Shown here piece by piece: positions 25,614-34,800 of a stretch of DNA of 64,000 nt; the stretch's first letter is position 1; the number at the start of each line of letters is the position of its first letter. This DNA comes from Prevotella sp. oral taxon 299 str. F0039 (GTDB taxonomy: Bacteria > Bacteroidota > Bacteroidia > Bacteroidales > Bacteroidaceae). Both the position numbers and the translations under genes were made by a program. Under the pieces are notes generated by a model that saw nothing but the letters and a program-made list of their open reading frames with translations, was not told the origin of the DNA and did not search any database. The stretch covers positions 930,001-994,000 of the forward strand of contig NC_022111.1 of NCBI RefSeq assembly GCF_000163055.2. The letters run 5' to 3'.

Positions 25614-26843
25614 CTAAATACTCATCTGCATATCCTCCGTGAAAGAAAGGAAACGCTCAAATTCCACAAACAGTTTCTGTGGTGTAACCTTTGCGTACCG
25701 TTCGGTCATACTCACGTTGCTATGCCCCAACATCTTGCTCACCGTTTCTATCGGCACTCCCTGCTCAAGTGTGATGAGCGTGGCAAAGGTATGTCTTGCC
25801 GTATGCGTGGTAAAGGGAAAGGCTATGCCGATTCTTAGGCGCAATGCTTTAAGATACGATTGATAGGTGGCATATTTCATCTGTGGCAATAGGCTTTCCC
25901 TTTCATCGCTCTTGTACTTCTCTATTATCCTGATGGCTTCGGGCAACAACTTGATACGGCAAAGTACGCCTGTCTTCTGCCTGTTGAACTTCAGCCAAAG
26001 ACTTCCCTCATCATCACGGACAAGATGCAATCTGCTTAACTCCATCAAATCGCAATAGGCTGCACCCGTATGGCAAGCAAAGACAAACAAGTCCCTTGCG
26101 GTTTCCATTTCCTCCTCTAACTCTTCAAACTGTATCTTCATTAGTTTGTCAAGCGAACACCTATCAAGAGCTTTGGGTAGCTTCTTATCTCCTCTTACTA
26201 TTTTTGCATTAGCAAACAACAAGGTGTCAGCCAATCCCTCACGGTATGCCAACCTACATACGGTTTTTATTTGGGAAGCTGCACCATAGAAACTGCTCTC
26301 TTGAAAACCTAATGTCCCCAAGAAAAAATCTCTAAAATCATAAATAAAGTTTTCAGATAGTTGTGAGAAAGCTAAATCCTCTACCTTATATTTCTCTTCG
26401 ATGAATGTGCAAAGATTGCTTCGTGTAGAGTGATAATTAGATAGCGTATCTTTCTTAATATCTATTCCAACGTGTTCTTCTTTCTCCCTGATAAGCCTAT
26501 CAAGGCGTTCTATAAGCATACACCGAGATTGTACGCTCCCTTGAAACTGCTCCTTGATGTCCGTGGCAGTAAATGCCTGTCCTTTGGACAGCAATGTTTG
26601 ATAAGCGGACTGAATGGAAAGTACTAAACTATCCAGCTTTCCGTTCACTTCCACCGCCTCACGGCTCTTGCCCCTCATTCTACTTTCACGAGGACTCCAC
26701 AAATCTATATCACAAGATAGCTTGCAACTAAACTGTACTATACTCCTTCCAAGTGTGATACGTCCCATAATGGGAGCTTTACCCTGCTTATCCTTTCCGC
26801 TCTTTTTGAGGTAGAGCAACACCTTCATTTTCTCTGTTTTCAT
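25614..26843 (-). CDS. Tyrosine recombinase / integrase 2 (promoter-proximal)
   Basis: A 409-residue tyrosine recombinase with the same domain order. Catalytic residues appear in HTARHTFAT (HxxRH), the MLGH histidine and the tyrosine in MTERYAKV. The first arginine position (ACHTGAAYCDL) is again alanine. The N-terminal arm domain begins MKVLLYLKKSG. It is the gene nearest the right end of the element and is followed upstream by an array of short repeats that are probably its binding sites. Confidence 0.93.
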   Translation of the reverse strand: MKTEKMKVLLYLKKSGKDKQGKAPIMGRITLGRSIVQFSCKLSCDIDLWSPRESRMRGKSREAVEVNGKLDSLVLSIQSAYQTLLSKGQAFTATDIKEQFQGSVQSRCMLIERLDRLIREKEEHVGIDIKKDTLSNYHSTRSNLCTFIEEKYKVEDLAFSQLSENFIYDFRDFFLGTLGFQESSFYGAASQIKTVCRLAYREGLADTLLFANAKIVRGDKKLPKALDRCSLDKLMKIQFEELEEEMETARDLFVFACHTGAAYCDLMELSRLHLVRDDEGSLWLKFNRQKTGVLCRIKLLPEAIRIIEKYKSDERESLLPQMKYATYQSYLKALRLRIGIAFPFTTHTARHTFATLITLEQGVPIETVSKMLGHSNVSMTERYAKVTPQKLFVEFERFLSFTEDMQMSI

Positions 26844-27137
26844 ACGCTTTGATATTTTGTGGCAAAATTACCAATTTCAAAGCGTTCCTTACTTATGCAG
26901 AAAACTGCCGACCGAAGCAACAAACACACGAACCAAATAATTTCAGTTACCTATATCTGCATTTCGTTACCTATTCCCAATCTTGGTAATGATTTAGTAA
27001 CTGAACTTTTGCCTATATCTGCATATTTCTACCCTTTACAAATAGAGCAGTTTTATGCAAATTGCCTCGTTTCTACCTCATTACCAATTAGTTTGCATGT
27101 CTTTCGATATTTCTTCATTTTCCTTGATTAGTTACGC
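26844..27137. promoter_or_regulatory. Right end of the element: probable integrase arm sites and promoter
   Basis: Gene-free sequence between the integrases and host DNA. It contains a -7 box TAATTTTG on the minus strand (26863-26870) for the integrase operon. CCTATATCTGCAT is repeated directly at 26950-26962 and 27012-27024. ATTACCAATT occurs at 26867-26876 and 27080-27089, with part of it inverted at 26983-26990. CGTTACCTATTC (26965-26976) is an inverted copy of 3804-3815. Clusters of short direct and inverted repeats are typical of recombinase and excisionase arm sites. Confidence 0.55.
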
Positions 27138-27269
27138 TGTAATTGTAATGCTTTTGTTGTATAATAACAATGCTTTTATAAAGCAAAACGATAGCTTTTA
27201 TTTTGCAATAGCTAAACACTTATTCATCAAACATTTAGCTATTGCTTCACAAATTATTTTCACTTTGAA
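27138..27269. repeat. 22-bp repeat array A
   Basis: Five to six degenerate 22-bp units, with cores such as GTAATGCTTTTG, AACAATGCTTTTA, CGATAGCTTTTA and TTTAGCTATTGC. It is the first array of the host repeat family after the right end of the element and lies downstream of the acetyltransferase gene. Confidence 0.7.
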
Positions 27270-27331
27270 TGCTATCTATAAAAAAATAAAAAAAAAGCGT
27301 CGACAAATTCAATTGTCAACGCTTAGTATAT

Positions 27332-27889
27332 TTACTCTTTATTGAGCTTTCTCTTAATCACAGCAGGGCTTCCTGCCACCACACAATCATTAGGAATGTC
27401 ATGCATCACCAAACTACCAGCGGCAATAACACATCTGTCTCCGATGGTAACACCTGGTAAAATAACCACAGAACCACCAATCCATGTGTCTTCTCCAATA
27501 GTTATTGGCAAGCAAACTTCTTGCGGTTTACGTCGCTCTAAATAATCTGTCGGATGTTGACTGGTGTAGAGTTGGCAAGCAGGACCAATCAAAGTGTTCT
27601 TCCCTACTCGTATTTCTCCACCATCAAGAAACACACAATTACAATTAATAAACACGTTTTCGCCTAACACTATACCATGACCATGGTCACAATTAAATGG
27701 AGGTGTAACTACTGAAGAATTAGGAATACCAGGTATTAACTGACTAATCACCTTTCGATAATCATTACTATACACTGTCAGATTTTGTAACTGTACGCAT
27801 AATTCCTTTGCATGTTTAAAGCTTTCTACGATCTCTTCTTTACTAAAGTCATAGAGTAAAGAAGCTCGCATCTTATTCATCTCTTCCAT
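27332..27889 (-). CDS. maa: Sugar O-acetyltransferase (maltose/galactoside acetyltransferase family)
   Basis: A 185-residue left-handed beta-helix enzyme that transfers acetyl from acetyl-CoA to a sugar hydroxyl. It has the N-terminal helical Mac domain (residues 1-55) and hexapeptide repeats. CDHGHGI (with the catalytic His of the family), YTSQHPTD and PITIGEDTWIGG are diagnostic. It has its own promoter, and its 3' end faces the right end of the mobile element. The substrate cannot be told from the sequence. Confidence 0.9.
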   Translation of the reverse strand: MEEMNKMRASLLYDFSKEEIVESFKHAKELCVQLQNLTVYSNDYRKVISQLIPGIPNSSVVTPPFNCDHGHGIVLGENVFINCNCVFLDGGEIRVGKNTLIGPACQLYTSQHPTDYLERRKPQEVCLPITIGEDTWIGGSVVILPGVTIGDRCVIAAGSLVMHDIPNDCVVAGSPAVIKRKLNKE

Positions 27890-27926
27890 ACGTACCTCTC
27901 TTTCAATATAAAACTTTATTCAATCG

Positions 27927-27957
27927 CAAATATACTACTTTGTTTCTATAATGCAAT
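27927..27957 (-). promoter_or_regulatory. Promoter of the sugar O-acetyltransferase gene
   Basis: On the minus strand ATTG (27957-27954), 19 bp, then TATATTTG (27934-27927). It matches the Bacteroidetes pattern with one mismatch in the -33 box. The leader would be about 30 nt. Confidence 0.6.
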
Positions 27958-28395
27958 AATTTAGCACTTCTTTATTTAAAACATTTTTAAGAGAAAACAA
28001 TATATAAATTTTATTTGTACTTAAATCCTTCTATTATAAAGTTAATATATGTTTTTATCTCTCCTGGAAGTGGCATTTCTCGTCAGCGAAAGATAACTAT
28101 TATATAAATTCAACACTTAAAGTATAATATTCTTTATTTGGAAATATTCTCAACAAAAAATGCTATTCAGAGATCAATTACATTCATTTGCATAAAGAGT
28201 TATCTTCAATTATGTAATAAGTTACATTGAATAGAATGCAAAATTGCATTGAACTATACTTAAAAGAAGATACAAAATCGTGTAGAAAAGATACAAAAAG
28301 ACCTCTCTACACCGACTTATTATGCCTCCCCAAAACAAGAAAACACACCGAGAAGGCACTAAAAGACATGAAAAAGCAAAAACACAGACTTTTAT
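27958..28395. other. AT-rich intergenic region without a gene
   Basis: About 440 bp between divergent genes. I see no credible gene and no clear 22-bp repeat array. A short open frame at 28227-28433 overlaps the promoter of the next gene and lacks protein-like features. Confidence 0.5.
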
Positions 28396-28426
28396 TTTGT
28401 TGTTTATTGCTTTTCCACTACTTTTG
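28396..28426 (+). promoter_or_regulatory. Promoter of the thioredoxin-like lipoprotein gene
   Basis: TTTG (28396-28399), 19 bp, TACTTTTG (28419-28426): a full Bacteroidetes consensus match. Transcription should start near 28433, leaving a leader of about 16 nt. Confidence 0.75.
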
Positions 28427-28448
28427 TATTTAAATCATAAAAACCTCT

Positions 28449-29624
28449 ATGAAAAGACCAGTTACACAAATTGTACGTGCCATTTCATTTGTCTTTGCTC
28501 TATTGGCAATAGCATCTTGTGGCGAAAAGAAATTCCATGTTCAAGGCGAAATCAAAGAAGCTAAAGACTCAATGCTTTACTTTGAGAACATAAGTCTCGA
28601 TGGAATTAAAGTTATCGACTCATTAAAACTATCAGAAGAAGGCAGCTTTAACTTTGCACAAAAGGCTCCTACTGCTCCTGAATTCTATCGACTTAGAATC
28701 GCAAATCAAATCATTAACGTTTCAATAGACTCTACAGAAACTGTTGATATCAAAGCTTCTTATCCCGATATGGCAGTGAAATATGAGGTAAAAGGGTCGG
28801 AAAATTGTAGCAAGATACAAGATCTTGCTTTGCAACAAATTAGACTTCAAAACAGAATTAATGCCATTGTAAATAGTCCTTTGCTTGGAGTTAAAGCCGT
28901 AGAAGACAGCATTTCAAAGGTTCTTTATACTTATAAGGAAAGAATTAAGCTGAATTATATCTTCAAAGAGCCTATGAAAGCATACGCTTATTTTGCTCTT
29001 TTTCAAACCATCAACGTTGGCAATATGTCTACATTGATATTTAATCCTCGTTCAAGTGAAGAAGATGTAAAAGCTTTTGCCGCTGTTGCGACAAGCTGGG
29101 ATGCCTACCATCCAAACTCTGAAAGAGGCTTAAACCTTCATAATATCGCTATTGAAGGAATGAAGAACATTCGCATAATAAAGTCACAACAACAGCTTAC
29201 AATCGATCCAAGCAAAGTTAAAGTCACCAATAGTGTAGATATTTCACTTGTAGATAACAAGGGGGTGACTCGCAATTTGAGCGACCTTACGGGCAAAGTA
29301 GTGCTCTTAGACTTCCATATGTTTGCAAGTAAAGAAAGCACCAAGCGCATTATGATGCTTCGAGCACTATACAATAAGTATCACGAAAGAGGCTTAGAAA
29401 TTTATCAAGTGTCGATAGATGGAGACGAACACTTTTGGAAAACACAGACAGCTGCATTGCCTTGGGTTTGTGTTAGAGAAACTGAAAGCACCAAAGGACA
29501 AAGTCTTTTAAGATACAATGTACAACAAATACCTACATTCTTCTTAGTTGGTAAAGACAATGTGGTGTATAAACGAGACATACAAATTAAGGATTTAGAT
29601 GCCGAAATAGCATCTTTACTATAA
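28449..29624 (+). CDS. Thioredoxin-fold lipoprotein (DUF4369 + TlpA-like) without the CxxC site
   Basis: A 391-residue exported lipoprotein: signal peptide ending in the lipobox LAIASCG, a DUF4369-like N-terminal domain (about 28-120), a helical middle, and a C-terminal TlpA/AhpC-TSA fold from about residue 270 (LSDLTGKVVLLDF). In active relatives the strand is followed by a WCxxC site. Here it reads FHMFASKEST, so both redox cysteines are absent. The cis-proline region (QIPTFFLV) is kept. It probably sits in the cell envelope and binds rather than reduces its partner. An intrinsic terminator follows. Confidence 0.85.
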   Translation: MKRPVTQIVRAISFVFALLAIASCGEKKFHVQGEIKEAKDSMLYFENISLDGIKVIDSLKLSEEGSFNFAQKAPTAPEFYRLRIANQIINVSIDSTETVDIKASYPDMAVKYEVKGSENCSKIQDLALQQIRLQNRINAIVNSPLLGVKAVEDSISKVLYTYKERIKLNYIFKEPMKAYAYFALFQTINVGNMSTLIFNPRSSEEDVKAFAAVATSWDAYHPNSERGLNLHNIAIEGMKNIRIIKSQQQLTIDPSKVKVTNSVDISLVDNKGVTRNLSDLTGKVVLLDFHMFASKESTKRIMMLRALYNKYHERGLEIYQVSIDGDEHFWKTQTAALPWVCVRETESTKGQSLLRYNVQQIPTFFLVGKDNVVYKRDIQIKDLDAEIASLL

Positions 29625-29634
29625 CAAACATATA

Positions 29635-29670
29635 GGGTGTTAATTGCAATAAGCAGTTAACACCCTTTTT
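29635..29670 (+). terminator. Intrinsic terminator after the lipoprotein gene
   Basis: GGGTGTTAA (29635-29643) and TTAACACCC (29657-29665) form a perfect 9-bp stem with a 13-nt loop, followed by TTTTT. It ends 10 bp before the crcB start codon, so crcB either has a promoter nearby or depends on readthrough. Confidence 0.88.
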
Positions 29671-29679
29671 AAAAGAACG

Positions 29680-30063
29680 ATGTTACTCAAAACAACACTT
29701 ATTATTGCACTTGGAGGTGCACTTGGTTCTGTTGCACGTTTCATGCTTTCGAAACTCATTAACGAAAGTTCTACCACCTCATTCCCCCTCTCTACCCTCG
29801 TTGTTAACCTGCTTGGCTGCCTCATCATAGGCTTTGTTTATGCCTTGTTTGATAACAAAGAGAATGCAAGTGTTGCGCTAAAGCAATTTCTAACCATTGG
29901 TTTCTGTGGCGGATTCACCACCTTTAGCACCTTTAGTAACGAGTCGTTCAACCTCTATCAGCTACAACATTTCACCCAATTAGCCCTCTACATCACCGCA
30001 AGTGTGGTACTTGGCTTTTGCGCTATCGCTCTTGGTGCGTTGTTAGGGCATTGGATTAGATAG
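29680..30063 (+). CDS. crcB: CrcB/Fluc fluoride ion channel
   Basis: A 127-residue membrane protein with four transmembrane helices that forms a dimeric fluoride export channel. The signature GGFTTFSTFSNE (about 86-97) with the two key phenylalanines, the N-terminal GGALGSVARF and the NLLG segment are all present. No fluoride riboswitch is seen in front: the 5' region is occupied by the terminator of the previous gene. Confidence 0.95.
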   Translation: MLLKTTLIIALGGALGSVARFMLSKLINESSTTSFPLSTLVVNLLGCLIIGFVYALFDNKENASVALKQFLTIGFCGGFTTFSTFSNESFNLYQLQHFTQLALYITASVVLGFCAIALGALLGHWIR

Positions 30064-30172
30064 GGTTTTTATCTTCATTTACACAAGCATTCTACTCCTA
30101 AACGAAAGAAGTATCATCTTCTTGCAACCTATTCGCTATGCACCTCAAAACATAGCTCAGAACCTTTCTTCT

Positions 30173-30260
30173 ACAAAAGCTATGCTATTACATTGTGAAA
30201 GCATAGCTATTATAACGTAAAAACATTGAGATTGAGGTATAAAAGCATTGAGATTGCCTC
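30173..30260. repeat. 22-bp repeat array B (four units)
   Basis: Exactly four 22-bp units (30173, 30195, 30217, 30239). Their cores are AAAAGCTATGCTATT, AAAGCATAGCTATT, AAAACATTGAGATT and AAAAGCATTGAGATT. Two further degraded units may precede it from about 30123. Confidence 0.85.
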
Positions 30261-30344
30261 ACTAAGGAATGAGATATAATGAGAAGGACACCAAAAAGGC
30301 TACATTGAACTGACAAGAAACGAAAATAGATAGGGTGACAAACA

Positions 30345-30386
30345 AATAATAAGCAACCTCACTTTACGTGCAGATCGCTTATTATT
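30345..30386 (-). terminator. Terminator-like hairpin after the SusD-like gene
   Basis: AATAATAAGC (30345-30354) pairs with GCTTATTATT (30377-30386), 10 bp, about 30 bp downstream of the stop codon of the SusD-like gene on the minus strand. Confidence 0.55.
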
Positions 30387-30417
30387 CGTGTTGCAACAAC
30401 AGACGTGGTGTTGCTCA

Positions 30418-31776
30418 TTATTTATTTGAATTCCATCGAGCAAGGTCGGGATTAGCCTCAAGAGCTTCTGTTGGAAGTCGAAGAGTGTATCTACTATCGT
30501 TGGCATTCAACTTATATGTGTTACCATTGTAGGTTCTTTGCATTGCAGGACGTGTGGTTCTTCTTAAATCAAACCATCTATGTCCTTCGAAAGCAAGCTC
30601 TCTAAAACGCTCATCGGCAATATAATTAATTAGATCTACTTGTGAGAGTGCATCAACTTCACTTGCATATTGTGGGTAGAGCGATGCCATATAGCGTTTT
30701 GCCATCAGTTGCTTTAAGTAGGTTTTAGCGGTTGTTAAGTCACCAAGTTGTGCCGAAGCCTCTGCCGCAATGAGGTAGAATTCTGCCGAACGGAAGGTTG
30801 AACGATAATCGCCTCCACCGCCTTTGCTCACTGTTGTAACGCTGGCTGTAAGCTGGTTATAATAATAGTCGTAACGATAGTCGCCCACTTTGTAAAGCGA
30901 TAGCAAATCGTCGGCTACCTGACCTGCACGTGCATAGGTGGCAGTCATAACCTGTTCGAGCGACACTATGCTTTCAACCGACTTGTAACTATTGGGCAAT
31001 GTAGGACCTGCAACGGTTAAATCTTGCAACGCAGGGTGCGCTGTTATCACGCTTTGAGCGGCTTGCAATGCGCCACTCCAATTACCTTTGTATAATTCTA
31101 CACGTGCTTTTAGGGCTTGTGCAGAGAGCTTATTGAATCGATAGTTAAAGCCTTTATCCCACGAATCTTTATTCATTAAGCTATAAGCCTTGTCGATATC
31201 GCTTTCAACTTGTGCATAGACCTTTGCCAAAGAGCTATTTTCTAGCACCGCATTGACGTCTGCTTCGAGCGAAAGAGGCACTCCACGAGTGGTATCAGGT
31301 TTGACTTTGGTGTAGGGTTCTGCATAAAGATTGGCTAAAAGGAAATGACAATAAGCACGCATCATATATGCTTCTCCCACCAATTGATTGTTGTCTGCGG
31401 TAGAGAAGTTGGTCATCTTTCCGTCGTTGGCTATGATGGTGTTAGCAACATAAATTGCATGATAATAGCGTCTCCATCCAAATGAGGCGGTAGTTCCTTG
31501 TGCTGAGTTATCATTCCACGCCCAAATATCGAAGAAAGAGCTATAATCTTCGGTTGAAGTACTGCTGCTTGTGAGGTTCATCTCATCACTTCTGAATGAT
31601 GCTAAACCACGATCTTCGGGGAAATTCTTATACTCATAAGTCAATAAAGCACGGTATTCCTCTCCTGTTTGGGCTATAACTTTACCCGTAGGACGTATGT
31701 CTAAGAACTTATCACACGAAGAGAAGCCCAATAAAAGCAATGCGGCAAAAAGCCAGTTGATATATCTTGATTTCAT
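30418..31776 (-). CDS. SusD/RagB-family outer-membrane lipoprotein
   Basis: About 452 residues. The signal peptide ends with the lipobox LLGFSSCDKFLDIRPTG, typical of SusD. TPR-like helices and the C-terminal RFRELAFEGHRWFDLRR motif follow. It caps the SusC channel and captures a nutrient at the cell surface. The longest open frame begins with GTG at 31800, but the ATG at 31776 (MKSRYINWLF) gives a normal signal peptide. It lies 65 bp after the SusC-like gene. With a protease as third gene and no glycosidase, the cargo may be a peptide or protein rather than a glycan. Confidence 0.92.
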   Translation of the reverse strand: MKSRYINWLFAALLLLGFSSCDKFLDIRPTGKVIAQTGEEYRALLTYEYKNFPEDRGLASFRSDEMNLTSSSTSTEDYSSFFDIWAWNDNSAQGTTASFGWRRYYHAIYVANTIIANDGKMTNFSTADNNQLVGEAYMMRAYCHFLLANLYAEPYTKVKPDTTRGVPLSLEADVNAVLENSSLAKVYAQVESDIDKAYSLMNKDSWDKGFNYRFNKLSAQALKARVELYKGNWSGALQAAQSVITAHPALQDLTVAGPTLPNSYKSVESIVSLEQVMTATYARAGQVADDLLSLYKVGDYRYDYYYNQLTASVTTVSKGGGGDYRSTFRSAEFYLIAAEASAQLGDLTTAKTYLKQLMAKRYMASLYPQYASEVDALSQVDLINYIADERFRELAFEGHRWFDLRRTTRPAMQRTYNGNTYKLNANDSRYTLRLPTEALEANPDLARWNSNK

Positions 31777-31841
31777 AAAATATCGTATTTTTAAATACAC
31801 CTTATTATATATTGTGTTCTAATTGCATCCTAATGCTGTTC

Positions 31842-34800
31842 TTAGAACTGCACGTTAATTCCGAAAATGAAGCTCTTTGGAATGGGTTGTGCAAATGGAT
31901 TGCCCATTGTTTCGGGATCTAAATAGTTGTCATAGTTCGACGCAATGGCAAATAAGTTACGTGCTTCTAAAGACAAAGACGCACTCTTTACACCCACTTT
32001 TGTTAAGAGTTTGCTTGGCAATTTGTAGCCTAAACGAAGACTTTGTAAACGCCAATAGCTGTTATCTTTTACCCATGTGTCTAGCATACTATATAAGTTG
32101 TATTCTGAATATTGTATGTATTCAGGCACACGTACATTCTTATTCATTAGTGCTGCGTATCTTCCTGCAGGATTATCGGTAGTGAATCGATTGAGAATGT
32201 CACGATTGGTGTTGAGTCCTCTATCAAATGTTGCAGGCGAATAAGATGGACGTACTCTCACTTTCATACCGAGATTGAAAATGAAGTTCACGCCCAATTG
32301 CCAGTCTTTATATTCGAATGTATTGATGAAACCACCCGAAACCTTTGGATCTGTGCTACCCATATATTTATAAAGGTTGCGCTGTTGTTCTGCTGTTAAT
32401 GTACTTGCGCCATGCGAGTTCAATTTAAGTAGTTCTTCTGCACTTACCTTTGAACCATCAGAAGCAACGAAAACGGGATAGCCTTGTGCATCTAAGCCTG
32501 CTGTTTCATAAGCAAAGATGGCTCCAACGGGGTGACCTTCACGGCTAGGATAAGTGGCATTTTGAGCCACCGTCTCACGTAATACGGTGTTAGAGTTGAA
32601 TCCTAAGTTCAAATTAGTTGTCCAAGTGAAATCTTTTGTCTTGATGTTACGAGTTGAAAGGGCTAACTCTAGACCTTGATTTTTCATACTTGCCCAGTTG
32701 ATTACAGTTGAAGCAAATCCTGTTTCCAATGGAAGCATACGTGTTCCGATAAGGTCTGTGCTCTTACGATAATAGTAATCGGCACTAATATTGATAATAT
32801 TGTCAAACAAACTGATATCTAATCCTAGGTTTACGTTTGCTGTCTTCTCCCAACGTAGATTGGGGTTTGGAGCTGTTTCTGCCTTAATTACAGTTTCAAC
32901 GTTGCCTGGTAGGATGGTAACTTTATCAAAAGTACCAATTAAGTAAGGTGAAGTATTCTTATCAATGTTACCTTGTAGTCCGTAAGAAGCACGCAAAGCA
33001 AGATTGCTTAACCATTTCTTTGCACTACTGTTTTGTATGAATGGCTCGTTAGAAACACGCCAAAGACCACTCAATGAATAAAGAGGTAGGAAGCGATATT
33101 TCTTTGCAACGCCGAAAACATCAGAGCCGTCCCAACGCACACTCGCTCCAAATGTATAACGACTAAGTAGTGTGTACGATCCAGTTGCAAACCAAGATAC
33201 ATAAGCATTCTCTAAGTTTGTTTCGCTATGTAGTGGATATTGACGGGCTAAGTCTTCGGTTGGGAAGATCACAGGCTGTGTTGTTAGCGTGCGATTGTCG
33301 TATCCATAAGCTGCAGAATACAATGAAGTGGTCTTTAATCGACGTACTTCTGTACCCAACATCAATTCTAAATCGTGGATAGAGTTAAACCTTTTGGTAA
33401 ACTCTGCCATTGCTTTCCATGTCCATTGGCTTGTATGTGCCTCTGTCATCTTATGCATTCCGCCTGTAGGAAGGAATGTTCTTTTACCATCAGGATATGA
33501 ATATGTTGCAAAAAGTTTCTCCTTTCGCATGGCAAAACTATTCTCTCCTGCATACTTATCCAATGTATAAGCGTCTTGTTGTAAGCCAAATTGAGTGGTA
33601 AGTTTTAAGTTACTATTGATTTTAAGCTCTGCATCAAAGATCGCCATAAGCGATTTATCGGTTCTTTCATTAGAGGTATTAGCTCGCTCTTCGAATATAT
33701 TAAAATCGAGAGAAGAGTCTTCTTTTCCCTGAATATTGGTGTCATACACATAGCTTCCATCTGCATTAAAGGGCAAAGTGTATGGGTTTGCGAGGCGAGA
33801 ATAATACACTGGATTGGTGAATCCGTTTGTATCTGTGAGGTAACTGTTTTGCTTTCGCTGGTTAGCAAACACCGAAGCACCCACCTTTAGCATGTTACTT
33901 ATGCGGTAATCTGTCTTTAGTGTAAGGTTGAAACGATTGTTCTTTACACCTTTTACAGTACCCATTTCGTCGTAATAACCTACAGATGTGTAGTAATTAG
34001 CCTTCTCACTTCCTCCAGAAAGACTCAAGTTATATTCTTGATTGAATACATCTCTAAACAAAATGTCGTTCCAATTGGTGTTAATATTGCGCAATTGGTT
34101 GATCTTTTCTTGTGCATTTGTGCTCAAAGCGTTCCAACCTGAAGCCTTAAAGGTAGACAATTCGCCTAAAGAAGTTAAGATTTTAGACACATCTCCTTTG
34201 CCTTCACGATACGAATAACCGCTTTTTAGCAACTCAAGTTCAAGGTTTACCTTCTCATTTGAGTTTAACATGTTCAATTTATCAATGTTGCTCTTTGGCG
34301 AAAAGGTGAATTTTGAAGAGAAAGAGATATTTGGTTTACCTGCTTTTCCTCGCTTTGTGGTGATAACAATCACACCATTAGCAGCTCGAGCACCATAAAT
34401 TGCAGTGGCAGCAGCGTCCTTTAACACAGTGATGTTATCGATATCGGCTGGATTCACACCTGCAATTGAGGTTTGATAGATATTGTCAATATCTTTAAGA
34501 TCTTCCATATTAGGAATGTCTGTACCCTCTAATGGCATACCATCGAGCACCCATAGAGGCTCTTGTGAGCCGTTTAGCGATGCAGTTCCACGTATTCTGA
34601 TCTTCACCGGCGCACCTGGTGCACCCGAAGAGCTTATTGCAGACAATCCAGCAATCTGTCCAGAAAGAGCCTGATCGATGCTTTTTACGGCTCCAATCTT
34701 CTCGTCTGAGATATTAACAGATGTGACAGAAGCTGTTAATTTGCGTCTATCTATCTTTTGATATCCTGTTACTACGACCTCACCAACGACCTTTGCGTCT

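Larger units (their letters stand above)
3764..27097. mobile_element. Mobilizable integrative element (about 23 kb) carrying a defence operon
   Basis: The outer parts are mobilization genes (relaxase, MobC-like, oriT-like region, DUF3408), replication genes (Toprim primase, VapE/DUF3874) and two excisionase-like proteins on one side, with two tyrosine recombinases on the other. No type IV secretion genes are seen, so it would need help from another conjugative element. The cargo is the minus-strand operon 9949-23621. The ends are approximate: no direct repeat longer than 7 bp was found between the flanks. Short inverted matches (3764-3773 with 27084-27093; 3804-3815 with 26965-26976) and the shared GTTTGCA (3881 and 27091) are the best boundary candidates. 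The 22-bp host repeats described below are absent inside and reappear at 27138. Confidence 0.85.
30064..30417. other. Gene-free region between crcB and the SusD-like gene
   Basis: A 354-bp convergent intergenic region that contains 22-bp repeat array B and a hairpin at the 3' end of the SusD-like gene. No gene is credible. Confidence 0.6.

Noticed and set aside
29635..29680. Fluoride riboswitch in front of crcB
   Set aside because: The structure is a simple stem followed by T residues and matches an intrinsic terminator; the riboswitch core is absent.
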